From NCBI GenBank assembly GCA_016648135.1, contig JADDOH010023089.1, positions 62,001 through 126,000 of the forward strand: 64,000 nt of DNA, written 5' to 3'. How positions within the stretch are numbered: the stretch's first letter is position 1; each line of letters opens with the position of its first letter. The translations under genes and the position numbers were made by a program. The notes under the pieces are model-generated. The model saw only the letters and a program-made list of their open reading frames with translations. It made no database searches and was not told where the DNA came from. This stretch comes from Agrypnia vestita. Taxonomy: Eukaryota; Arthropoda; Insecta; Trichoptera; Phryganeidae. Positions 1-13,300 of the stretch are shown here, piece by piece.

Positions 1-280
1 AAAAGTAAGGTCTTCAACGATTCAGTGCTGCATTCCTTGGTTCCCCCACCAAAGTGTAGAACCATCCTCGAGATCTTGGGACGCTCTGTCACTGCGTAGC
101 AGTTATTTAGGATGGCGCTCCCGCTTATTTCCTGCTCAACATAACTTGGCGTGCGGCAGGATTGGAACTAAAACCCGCCCCGCCCGCACCCGGCGGCAAC
201 CCCTCGCCCTGTAATTCAGTACAATTTTGTATTTGCTCGGGAGCTGTGACATCTTGATTACCAATATACACTGAATTATT

Positions 281-382
281 ATGTCCAAAACAACCAAAAC
301 AGTCCGGGGTGGTGCAAGAACAATTGCCAATGAAGTATTAAAGTTTTGCGAAGCTGAAAAAGCAAATAATGGACCGATATAA
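281..382 (+). pseudogene. N-terminal remnant of an IS630/Tc1-like transposase
   Basis: An ATG opens 33 codons (starting MSKTTKTVRGGARTIANEV) and ends at a TAA. The same frame continues past the stop as PSDSLTDRVAAA. This pattern, a basic N-terminus followed by a helix of the 'vhqFfekEka..GP' type and then 'LTDRVAAA', resembles the N-terminal helix-turn-helix of IS630-like transposases seen in many insects. No downstream catalytic part is present. I read it as a decayed fragment; the similarity is from memory of the family and is weak. Confidence 0.3.
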
Positions 383-774
383 CCGTCTGACAGTTTGACA
401 GATAGAGTGGCCGCCGCGGAGCGCGCTGTTACCCAACCAAATTTATATTGAAGGCTCTGACACCGGTCACCGGACATTCAGTACATTATGTATTGTGTAA
501 TAAATTTACAACCTGGCAACTTCTGTTTCGCGACAGGGGCGACCTCCCTCGCACGCCAAGTTATCGTGGTGGCACTCTAGCTCGCCCGCCAGGTGCAATA
601 ATGAATTTTGAATGCAAAAAAGGTTTCTCCGATAGACTTTCATCGCCAGTTAGTATAAGCTGCGGTTGGGGCGGCCGAGTTTGTGGGAATCAACGGCGGC
701 TCGAATCGACGAGATGGATAATATCCCTTCATGAAATAAGGGAATAACTTAATGAAGAGTGTGGCTACTTCTCC

Positions 775-1199
775 GAGCGGAGGTCCTCGGTTACCACAAA
801 GTGTTCGCCAGGTGGGTCCCTAAGCAGTTCACCGATGAATACCTTACTCAACAAATTCGGCCGGGATATCATCGACCACCCTCCTTACAGCCCGGACGTT
901 GCTCACAGAGACTACCACTTGTTTCCCGCTCTTAAAAAATACCTTGGGGGACAGAAGTTCAAGTCAGACGAGGAAGTGCAAGAAGCAGTCGTCAGTTGGC
1001 TTCGCGACGCGACGGGAGAGTGGTACGACGCCGGCATTAAAAAGCTGATTACCAGGATGTAAAAAGTGATAGGTTGTCAAGGCGACTTTTTAGAAAAATA
1101 GCTAGATGTTCAACCTTTCCAACGATGTACGCAAAGTTGTGAATAAAATTGATTTTTTATGAAAAAAATAGGAGACCTTTTTTTACCAATACGCCCTCG
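775..1199 (+). mobile_element. mariner element, internally deleted 3' part
   Basis: The plus strand encodes two blocks of a mariner transposase. One frame gives LGYHKVFARWVPKQFTDE (about 783-838). A second frame (835-1062) gives the block with HPPYSPDVAHRDYHLFPAL, the catalytic-domain end ('HPPYSPDLAPSDYHLF' in the family), and ends at TAA after 75 codons. About 200 residues between the two blocks are missing, so the copy is dead. The element ends near 1199 with CAATACGCCCTCG followed by TA, a plausible terminal inverted repeat plus target TA. I could not find the matching left end. Confidence 0.8.
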
Positions 1200-1280
1200 T
1201 AATATCATATGCTATTTTCAGAATTGCTCCGTATAAGGAATTTTTGTTTTTAATTAGTATTTAAATCTTACTTGTTTTAG

Positions 1281-1372
1281 GTGGATTGGAAGATCCCATG
1301 GGGACCGGAAGATGCAACTCCTTCAGCAGCAGTACAGTTGTGATGTCCAATGGCCCTGACGGCAGGCCACAA
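1281..1372 (+). CDS. Mlf: MLF coding exon a
   Basis: Acceptor TTTTAG precedes and donor GTATGT follows. The exon opens with two bases of a split codon, then 30 codons through NGPDGRPQ, ending in phase 0. Confidence 0.9.
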
Positions 1373-4300
1373 GTATGTGTTAACATATTTTATTAAGTAC
1401 ATCAATTCAGTGGCGTCCAAGTTTTTTTTACTAAAAATTTGTTGAGTTAATTTTGTGTGAAAATTCGTGAAAACTTCTTGCTCTGTGGGAAGAAGCGTTG
1501 TCAATTTATTTGTCACATAAAATTTTATTCTCTTTATGAAATTGAACTGTGGGGAAATTATATTTCCCAAATATTAGTGGACTTTTTCAGTTCTATATTT
1601 TAGTTGGTATTCTTTTAGGCAAATGAATTAGAAAGAGATGGGAATAAAATTGTTGGTGTTCTCACTTGTTGTTGGAAAATCTTTTTTTCATACTTATATT
1701 ATATTGATGAGCAATTTTGCTGTAAATGCCAAAATTACAACACAATAGATACAAAAAAAAGAATTGGAAAAATAAATTCATTTTATTTTCAAAAAATGAT
1801 TGTAGGAATTCAGTATCAAATAATTATTAAAACAATGAGATTCGTTAATAATAAACCAGTTTTGGCAGTTGCAAAATTGTTTTTCTACATTAATATATAT
1901 GGGGGGTTACATGCACAGTACTTCGCAGGTAGATTCCTGCTTAAATTACGAGTTCAAAATGTTCAATTTTAATCTAGAAAATTGTTGTTCTAGATTAAAA
2001 TCTTGCACAAATTTGGACCAGAATATTTTTTTGCTAGGTCTTACTCACTTTATTTGACTTATATTAAAGCAAATTATTATTTGGTGTAAGTTACTTTCAT
2101 GGTAGTCAAAAATTTTACAGAAGATTGAAAAATATGTGGGTTTTTATTATTCATTTATATCAGAATGTATATGATAGATTGCAATTTTCTTAGGGTGATA
2201 ACTTAGATAGAACCTTTGTTCTTATATAAAAGTAATAAACTGAACATTATTTACAGTAATTAAAAAAATATAAACATTAATCGACAGACGTTTTTAGTGT
2301 TCTAGGCGAACAAAGGTTCAATTTATATTTGTATGTAGGCATAATATGTTTTTTTATACGTATAAAGTTTACTTAATAATCTAGAATGCGTATTAAGGAA
2401 ATTAAGAAATATTTAATATTAGTAAAGTTTTAAAGTTATAAATTTGCAAGAAATTTTTACGTTTTTTGATGATTTTAAGCACTTTTTTTTTTCATATAAA
2501 GAGTTGATTTTAAACAATATATTTATTTACTCATGCACTTGGAGACTTCAAGCATTATTCAAAAGTTTATTTTTTTATTAAAAACACATTCATTAATACG
2601 TAAAAATAAAAATTCGAAAGTGTGAAATATGTCAACAAATGATGCTGTTTTGAAATCAGATTCCGCGTGCCGGCAGAAGAGCGGATGCTCTTTCGCAGCC
2701 CATTCACTTTTTCATAAAAAAATCCCTTTAAAACGTGTTTTTATGCCAAATTAGACATTAGTTCAAAATAATATATTATATATTCAAAAGCAATCTATTC
2801 ATTGCAGATTATAAGGTTTTTTTAAACTAGTTTTATATTAATTTGCTTTTCTACTCATAATCTTACATTAAACAAACGTCAGATTCTCTGTCCTGACGCG
2901 TACTTTGGTGACCTCGAAGGCTTCGCTATATTCGCGGAGATATCATTGTGTGTTAACTAAGATATTAATTTACAACATAATTTATAAGTATAGACAAATG
3001 GTTGTTAATTTTCTTTTTAATTCAATACATATTTTTGTGGTAGTTTTTTTTTATTCTAGATAAAAATGATTTGAATTAAATTAAATTCACAGATGTTTTG
3101 ACATTTCAGCCGGAAGTCAAAATAATATCTAAATGTGCTTAGACAACATAAGTTTTAAATTAAAAAACAGTAATATAAGAAAAATTGTTGTTTACTATTT
3201 TTATGCAAAAAATAAATTATTGGAAAAATATAAATAAGTTTTTTTTAAATTCTAGACTTAAAACATTTAAAATTCGGATAATAGTACGCGAGTATGCTCT
3301 CGGGCGTTTCCATATTTTTTAAGCATCGGCACTCCATATGGTTATCTCGTTTCCTCACAACCTTTTTGTCTTGCAAGGAATACGTAAGTAAATACGCTTT
3401 TGCAATGTTTATCTGATGTGAGGTTGTTCATGTCTTGCCCTCGTATTGAAATAGCATGATCTATCGACGCAATTTGACAATTTGATAGTTTGAAAAACAG
3501 GTGACCAGCCTTAATTTTGTTCTTTGCTTTAAATGAAAGGAGGCAAATTTCTCTGTTATTGATAGTAGTAATCTTAAAAAAAGGTATTAAAAATAATGGT
3601 TATGTGCAGGTATACAGTGCCACCAGTAGCACCCAACTCGGACCCGGCGGAGTTAAAGAAACTCGTCGGACTGTACAGGATTCACGTACTGGCACCAAAA
3701 AGATGTCCATTGGTAAGAATATCTTTAAAAATACATCTAATATTTTCCCCATATGTATGTATTATTGAAATATTCTGGCTGCTGTGTATTAGAAGATGGG
3801 TCATTCCATGTGATGGGTGGGACATTCTAACTCCTTTTTACTTAAACTTTAACTTATTTCTTTCTAACTACTATTATGTTTGTCTTAAATATTATCCTAT
3901 TATAAAGATAAATGTTCATTTTGGTCTTCACCATTGGCAGAAGTAATAAAATGCCATTTTTATGACTATAATTAATTATATTAGAAGTGTGACGGGTGCG
4001 ACATCAAATGGCCCCACCTGTCTGAGTTGACAGGTACACTTCGCAAATCAAGACAAACTATGCTACTTTTGTTAATCAACTTTTTATATTTCGATTCTGA
4101 AATTACATAAATCAGTTATTTATACAATTTACACCAAAAATGGCTAAAATCTTAATGAAAAAGTAATCTCGTAGATTGTGACGGGTGGGACAAATCTTTT
4201 TTTATTAACATTAAATGAGATTTTTATTGAAATCTTATATTAAACAAGTATTATTTCGGATTTAAAAAAAAAATTACAAACAATTCCGATTATTTTTCTC

Positions 4301-7300
4301 ATCAAGTTTCAACAGGTCGACTAATAATGTCATCTCTTTCATAGAAATTTTGCGCTAGCTTTCTATCATCTTCAGAAATAATCTGTCTCTTTTTTGGGGC
4401 ACTCCAAAGACGTGGATAGCTTAGTTTTGATGTTTTTAGCTAACACCGTGATAACTGCCCGTTTTTTCGTAGGACTTTCTGGCAGAGACTTTCTTCATCC
4501 TACTTATAGCCTTACGTAGTGTCCGCACACATTTGTATGAAACTAGAGGCGATAACACAGGAGCTGAGGATTGAGCCATTTTCTTTTTTCCCTAGCTTTG
4601 CTTTTTCTAATTCTTTCCTTTTCTTACTGAAGTTTTTTGACTGCTTCATCTTCATTCATGCGTTCTTTATTCTTTTCCCTTCTTTTGGTATCTCGCTCTC
4701 TTTCTTTCCTTAAAAATTCTTGCCATTTTTCGGGGTCTCTTTTTAATGTCTCCCTAGACTTTTTCTACTGCATTCATGATTCTAAAAAGCAAAACCACCA
4801 CAGAACAAGTAATTAAGCATCCAAAATTTGATAGCCAAAGTATTAATAAAACATGTTAGGGGCCATTCAAGTAAGCAGGATTTTAGTCATTTTTAACCCC
4901 TACCTCCCCCTTGTCACAAGACAAGTAGGATTGTCATATATGTTCTAATCAGAACCTACTAAATTTTGCAAAAAAAAAAACAAAAAGTAAATAATTACAT
5001 ATTACTGACATAATCGCCATTCAGACCCCCCGTCGCATTAAAAAAATATTATTTTGCAGTGACGGGTGGGACATGAGTTAAGCATGTTTTAGAAGATATT
5101 ATAATCCAAACCATAAAACTATATTTGTAATTACTCACTACTTGCTGAAACTGCGTGAAATATACTTTCTATTACAATTGTCATTTTTCAGCGTAGCGTA
5201 AATTAATGGCGGCAAACAGTGCTGTCAACTTAGAGAAAAAATACACTACTATACACAATGGTGCTGTAGGTATGTTGACAAACGAAAAAAACTGCAAAAA
5301 TGTGGAAATTTCGAAACAAACTTATAGATTTCTAAAAATTTGTTTCATGAACTTTATTTTAGACATGGATTTCATTACAAATTTCATTTTTTACACCTAT
5401 GGCGTCGTTTTCGCTGGAATGACCCAGAGGGTATGCCAGGATGTTGTAATGGAGGCAAACAAAGAAACTGGTAGTACAGATCTAACATAGAACACAGTAA
5501 ACCTTAATTAAAACCTCGTTAATTTGAATTTTTATGTTAATTTATATAGCGCCGTTTTTGCGTAAGAGACTCTTCAAGAGCGCTTTATTTTCGAAATTTT
5601 TAAAACTTGCAAGTCCTGAAATGTGAATTTCATGGTAAATAACCCCGATAATTCGAAAACCCCGGTAATTCGAAATATTTTTAAGCTCCTTGCACCATAA
5701 ATCAATACATTTTAGTTCGCGTAATTCGATTTTTTTTTCAATTTTGTCAAATTTCAAAAAAATTTCGATTTTTTTCACAAGTGAAAACAACAAATATGTC
5801 AATATCGGGTACTTCGAAATGTCGCGATCTTTGTATTAGCGTAATAAACATTGCGTTTTCGAAATGATTTCTTGAAATATGAAAAACAGACATTTTTCAC
5901 AAAATTAATGACATTTTCATAAGTTTTACGATTCTTGGCATATTTCGCAATCAATTCACGGTACCTTATGGAATCCCCCTCTTCTATACGTATTGTGTCG
6001 CGATCTGTATATTTCAACTTGTAAAGCAGATTCCTCCTTAATGTGATTTTGTTAATTGATTCATTTCCAATTTGGTCCTGCGCCAAATATGCTGCTGACC
6101 AATTAGTGCATTGTTTTTAGTTAAAAATAGGTTTCATGCAATTCAATTCTTCCATTTGGCGATAGGTTGAGTAATTTATTTCTGTAATTTTTTTTTTTTA
6201 AATGCCTACATCTGCTAGTTTATTAATATAGAAATTCCAAAAGTCCGAGCCCATCATGACATTAATTGAATGGTGTGATTTTTCTATTATCAAATACAGT
6301 TATAGTGGATCCTTGCTATTCGTTCCAGGAAGCTCTTCGAATTGTAACTTGTATATTGTACAAACTCTAAGAGCCGGTCTTATAAACGTCCGTTAGTTAA
6401 ATTTTAGACCAAATAAACCGAAATTTGATACAAATGTCTTTTTTTTGTCTTATAACAATCCGTTAGTCAAATTTTACCGACGGCCGTTACCGACAGTCGA
6501 ACCAGTTTACGGTCCATTAGTTGAAATTGACAGAAGTATGACAGATCGACGTATTATTTTTTAAGGTTAGGTCCGTTGTCAATTTGCGTTTTATACTGTT
6601 TGTTTAACATGTACATAAATACTGTGCTGACTGCTGCTACATTTTCAAGGAAAAATGTTTTTAGGTAGCGATGTCGAGCTGTTATTGTATTTAAGTTCGT
6701 TGAATGAAGAACAAACTCGACGACAAAGAGTGTTCAATTTACGAGTGTATTATTTTAATATTTTAGACTAGATCATGAAGATTTTATCCACCGTTTTCGC
6801 TTGTTAAATGATACTGGGCAAAATTTAAAAAGGCGCAACATTATCACCAACCACACAATTGCTTTTTCCCTTGAGATTCTATGCTCTTGGATCAATATTT
6901 TTTGGGGTTTCAAAGGCTACTGCCAGTGTAGTGTTGTGGGAAGTATCCCGAAAAACCGGTGCGAGTGAGAAATTTTAGGTTAGGTTTATAGAAGTTATTT
7001 TTAGGTTCCATAGAAAAGTGATATAATTCGCCTCTGACAGCTCTAAAATCATAGACAAAAGCAGTACAACATTGCGATACTTACGGACGGTCAAAAAAGT
7101 TTTATAAGACGAGCGTCAGTAATATTGTTAACTGTCGATTTACTATCGGATATTTGGTCTTTAGTTTATAAGACCGGCCCTAAATCAATTTTTCATCAAT
7201 TTATCAATCGATAAATCCATTTAGGATCCCCAGGTGACTGTTTATTTGCCTGTATTATTATCCGGATAATCATTTATTGAATGTCCAGGTTCAATTGTTG

Positions 7301-10300
7301 TTATAATTTTAAGTACACAGGATTATTTTAGTTAATAGAGCCCACAGTATGGTTTATAGCAAAGCATGAGTGCTTTTATTTTTAATAATACAGTAAAACC
7401 TCGTTAATTCGAAATTCAAGGGACCCAAAAAATAAATTTCAATTTTAGGGTCCCCCGTTAATTAGAAATTTTAGGTACAAAAAAAATCGCAGTGCGATCG
7501 TGAAATTCGCCAAAAACATAAACTCTTGAAAAAACCATTAATTTTGTTAAAAAATCGCGGTGCGATTGTGAAATTCGCCAAAAACATAAGATCTTGAAAA
7601 AACCGTTAATTTTGTTAAATTTATGCTTATATTTAAAGAAATCACTTCGAAAACACAATATTTATTATGTTAATGCAAAGATCGCGACATTTTGACATAT
7701 TTGCTGTTCTCACTTGCGAAAAAAATCTTTTTTTCCATTTCTGTCACGTCTGGATATCCGGCCCCATATTCAAAAATGTTTAGTTATATTTGAATTTATG
7801 GAACGATTCTTCAATCTTCACACGAGTTTAGTTTTTGATTCTGCCTTTTTTCCGGCTCAGACCAACAATGCACAGTTACTAGAAATACAATTGCCAATAA
7901 ATACTTGAAACAATAAGATAAGTCACTAATAACATCTTACAAAGAAAATTAAACATTTTAATGACACAAACACAGTTATTAGGAAAAAAATTGAACTAAA
8001 GACAAAATTAAAAACATGAAAAGCAATTTAAAACGCGTTTAGGTATGAGGATTAGCGTAAACGCCGCAAACTTAACTAACCGCACATATCAAGGCAGCCA
8101 ACTGAAGAAAGCATACACAGGATTCCCCAATTTCAGGGATCTCGACACAATATGTATAGAAAAGGGGCATTCCATAAGGTACCATGAATTGATTGCGAAA
8201 TACGCCAAGAATCGTAAAACTCATGAAAAAACCATTAATTTTGTGATAAAATATATTTTTATATTTCAAGAAATCATTTCGAAAACGCAATGTTTATTAT
8301 GCTAATACAAAGATCGCGACATTTCAAGGTACCCGATATTGGACATTTGTTGTATTCACTTCCGAAAAAACTCGTAATATTTTTTCAATTTTGTAAAATT
8401 TCAAAAAAAATTCTAATTTCGCAAACTAAAATGTATTGATTTGTGGCGCAAGGGGCTAAAAAATATTTTGAATTACGAATTACCGGGGTTTTCGAATTAT
8501 CGGGGTTAATTTGAACTTATGAAATTTACAATTTAGGACTTGCAAGTTTTAAAAATTTCGTATTATGGCGAATTTCGAATTATCGGGGTTCGAATTATTG
8601 GGGTTCGAATTATTGGGGTTCGAATTATTGGGGTTTTACTGTATTTTGAAAACATCACCAATTATCTAAAAAAATTCAAAATACCATTATTTTAACCACA
8701 TAATGACATGTATGGCAATAACTTAAATATTCTCATAACTCTGGATATATCAGTGATATTATTGTTCAGGTCATCACATAAATGATAGGGGACATGTGAT
8801 TGAGCGGGAACAGAATGTACGCTCTGGGGATTTAGAAGAAAGGGAGGAGTTCATCAACATTGAAGAAGAAGAAGCCGAGGACTTTACAAGGTAAGAAAAA
8901 AAAAATTTTTTCTCTCAAATTATATAAGTTAGGTTCTTTTAGTTAAATATATGTACGGTAAATTATTTAACTTGAATTCTTTTAAAATTACCTTGGCGCT
9001 AGGCTTCTTAGGTTTTTCTGGCTTAGTATTTTTCTTAATTTGATAGGTGACCATCGATACTAGACGTGATATGTGTCATTGCATATGTAACACCACAAAG
9101 AATGATGAGGAAAACCCGCTCGTTTGAATGATATAGTTCATTTGACTCGATAACTCATTTTGGTCTTTGGATCATCATAGAACACTGAGTTGAATATATC
9201 AATGAATATCATATCCAGGACAGGGTAAAAAGATTTTCAGAAAAAGGGCTATTACAATTCTATTACAATAAAAAATATGACGAACCATTTCAATATTTTT
9301 TGTTACAGTGTTTATTTTACAAGATATGTATGTTGATATTAGAGGCGTGCAGTGAGAACAAGAAGCATGACTTTTATTTAAATTTGTATTTGGAAAAAAA
9401 TCAAAAAAAATCTGGCAGAATATTATGCAATATTAAAATCTGAATAATATGTTAATAGTTGTGATAGGAATATTACGAGGTATATCTCTTATATCGGTTT
9501 CTTTTCAAAACATATGCTTAGGAAAAAGTCATGCTTCTTGCTCTCTGCACGCCCCTGGTTGATAATATATGTTGTTGAGTACAACCCGTTTGCGGATGAA
9601 ACCCGGGCATACCTCATAATATGAGTAGGTATAATGTTTAGATCAGAGCTTTAATTTTTAGAACATTGAAGACTTTTATGTAAACGTATATTTTGGAGAA
9701 AAAAAATAGAAATTATCTGTTTATCTGATAGAAAATGATGATATATGAAAATATGAATATTATGATTATAATTTTGATAGGAATATTACAAGATATATGT
9801 TTTATATAAAATATGATTACGTAAAAGTTAGTGTTCGAGTCCCACTCCAGGACACCAACAAGTTAGTCCTACTTTAGATTAGTTTGTAAATAGCACAAAT
9901 ATTGATACATGTATTCTATGTTCAAACCCTATTTTTAAAAAAAGTAATCAATACGCACATAAACATATTTTCATAAATTCACATATTGCAAAACTAGCCC
10001 CTTTATTGTACTATATGAATTCTGCGATAAGTAAGTTTTTTGTTTATAAATATTATACTTGAACTTCATATAATTTTTGTTTAGAATAGTCCCATTTAAA
10101 ATATTTTTAGAATTACAGACATATGCATTGAAATAAACAATTAAAATAAACAATAAATAAATAATTAAAAAATTACATAAATCGAAAAACATCTAGGTGC
10201 ACATGGAAAAACTAACAAAATAAATTCTGCAAGATGTATCTTCTCAAATATCATAATGATATTATGACCCAAGCTTGCAATAATAGTACAGGCCCTTTCA

Positions 10301-13300
10301 TTATGACAAACACAAGACTCAGTTGTGGCCTTATAACGAATGTATCATTCATGTTTCAGTCTCCAGATATTTTGGATCTCTAGTAGTGACTTTTGATAGG
10401 TATTTTAACCAGTGACTCAGTTATCAATCATCAATACATCAGATAAAAATCTCAAATAACAAATTTTCCTTGTGTTACCGGTTAAAATTACATTTTAACC
10501 ATCACTAATTTGTACCCCAGCAAAAATTTATATGTTGCATGTAATCTCACTCCACTGATATTTTAGGGAATTTGGGCAGAGACTTCGTGGATCACCATCA
10601 TCAAACCGCCCCCCTCAGCTAGCCCTCCCAGCGCCACCTGCGGCTCCTAACAGGTAATACTCCTGCAACAGATTAAATTACTTTCATGAAACATATAATA
10701 TTATTTTATTTATAATTTACAACTCTGAAATTGCCTTAATATTGATTGCTCTGCGTGGCCAAAGTCAGCCTTAAGATCTGACAAAATTACGTGAGGAGGT
10801 AATGTTTTTCTTAATTGTCATCTATCATTAGAAAAAATAAAATGAACCACACGATAAAAGAAAAAATAAAATAAACCACACGATAAAAGAAAAAATAAAA
10901 TGAACCACACGATAAAAGACAAGCATAATAAAATGCTTGTGTTGAATGTATTATATATGTATTGAAAATTGCAGGTTATCAGTGTTTGTACAGGGTGGAC
11001 CAAAAGTCCGTTTACATATAAAAAGATGATAAAAATAAAAGAATTTTACCTTCCATTAAAATTCCTATTTTGTTTCCCTCGACGCCTGGAATCCATTATG
11101 AGAGAACAGCCTGCTGTTTCGGCACTTATACACGCGTTCCTACCCCCTCTGATTCCCTGTTTGCGACAATTTATTCCCGCTGGTATCCCTGTTTCCGGTT
11201 ACGTCGGCGCAACGGTTTTTCTTTCATATGACTCATAATGCACCAGGTAGGGATTACCTGGATTCCAGGCGTCGAGGGAAACAAAATAGGAATTTTAATG
11301 GAAGGTAAAATTCTTTTATTTTGTGTTCCGTCTCGACGCCTGGAATCCATTATGAGAGATCTGTTTGTTATCACCTGGTGACCTAGTGGTTCGACGTTAT
11401 ATGTGACTGCCTATATTGGCGTAAAGAGAGGCGCTAATGAGCTCTGGGGGCATTGTTGCTTGGGGTTATCTACTATCTCTCTTTGGTAGAATTTTCGGAA
11501 AGTGATTTCACTCTGCCAGTTTCCCCTTGACAAGATCTCCTCTATCGGGTAGTTTTCCAGCCAATTCAACGAAGCCACAGCAGAACGAACACTTCCTGGC
11601 GTTGCTTCCACTCCAGCCTCTCTTAGGATTGACTTGATCCAACCACCTATCATTGTCCGTGAAGCTGGCTTTACTTCACCTGCTGTCGTCACAAATAGTT
11701 CTTTCATGTCCGGCTTTCGTCTCGGCTGTGAGAGTGAGACCAGCTTTCGGATCCAAAACAAGGGGTTGATGTTCCTTTCATCCGATGCGCTCAACCTCCA
11801 TCCCGATTGTTTGTGTCTTGCCGTGTCAGTCTTCGCTCCAAAGGCTGGCCATAGCGTGATGGAGTCTCCTTTGTCGATCAATCGGTCCGGGGTGACTCTG
11901 AGAAGTGTCAGATCTTGGACTCTTCGCCCAGATGCCATGATGAGTAGTATGGCCGTCCTCCTTGACACGTCATACAGGCTGTTCCTTGGCGGGTTTTCAC
12001 GTAGCCACTCCACCACTACTCGGGGGTTCCAGATCGGGGGTCTCTCAGTGCATCCACCAGAAACCGAGATGGCTTTAAGGACGTGCCTGACGAGGAAGTT
12101 CGAGCTAATCTTATCTGCATCAAGAGCTGGGCCACAGAAGGATACGATTGCCGATTTGTGGACCAATATTGTTCGAGGGGCTAGCCCTTCGTGGATGAAC
12201 AGGTTGGCCAGATATCTTGCCACTGTTGCAGGGGGAGGGTTATGAGGTTGGACAGAATGCGTGGTACACCATCGCTGCCACCTATCCCAGGCCGGCTTGT
12301 AGGTGTTCAGCGTTGAGCCTCTCCAGCCAGATCTGAACAGCTGCTGTTCCTCCTGGCTCCAATCCGCTATAGCCTGTTCCCACCCACTGCTATTCTCCAA
12401 ACTTCCAGTTGGAGGTCCGACACCCTCGGTGGGGGAAACCCTGTCGACGTATCGATCAGGACGCTCTTCAGATCTCTTACGCTTATTGGCCCTCCCTTTG
12501 CTCGTTGTTTGAGATCGGCCCTCCAGAATGTCTTCTCCCATCTTGGCACAACTAGGAGAAAGGTGCCTCTTGCCAGGTTCAAGTGCGCCAGTACTCTTGG
12601 GACGAGATTCGGCGGCGGAAATACCCAGGCCAGCTCGTAATCCCAATGCTGACTGAATGCGTTGAGATAGGAGGCCGAGCAATCGGTTGAGTCTAGCGAC
12701 ACGTAGTTTGGCACCACATGGGCGGTGGCCGATGCGAAGAGGTCGATCTGAGGACGTCCCCATATTCGGAATATTTCCTCTGTCGCTGGTTCCAGGAGGT
12801 GCCATTCCGGGAGTGGTGTCCCCCGAGAGAGTCGGTCCGCAATCCCGTTGTATCTCCCTGGAATGTACTGCGCTGTCAGAGATATTTCCTGCTGGTCGAT
12901 AAACTCTAGGAGGTCTCGAGTTATCTTCAGAAGGCCCAATGATCTTGTCCCCCCCTCCTTGTTGATGTAAGCCACTACTGTCTTGTTGTCTGTCTGCAGT
13001 AGGGTCTTCGTTCCTCTTAGCAGGTAAGCGTGATCCCTGATCACTGCGTAAACAGCGAAGGCTTCTTTCTGGTTGGAATGCCACCGCATCTGCTCTGGGG
13101 TCCACTGGCCTGATATCGTCTTGTCGTCCACCTGGCCGCCCCAACCTGCGTCCGCTGCGTCTGTAGTCAGGAAGTGGGAGAAGGGGGCTTCGTGTATTGG
13201 GCAGGACTCCCCTACGGCCTCCAACCACCACTCTAGGTCTTGCCGAACCGCGGCAGGAAGCTCCACTTGTCTGGATGGCTCGTGCCTCTGCAGCTGGCGG

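Noticed and set aside
4519..4713. Phe-rich plus-strand frame of 64 codons
   Set aside because: It is the antisense of the Lys/Glu-rich block of the decayed minus-strand gene; Phe/Ser richness comes from reading TTC/TCT runs.
11634..12245. 203-codon plus-strand frame in the DIRS element
   Set aside because: It is antisense to the tyrosine recombinase, has no domain, and is explained by the base composition of the coding strand; the same holds for plus-strand frames at 13073-13621, 13614-13895, 14066-14428 and 14767-15069.
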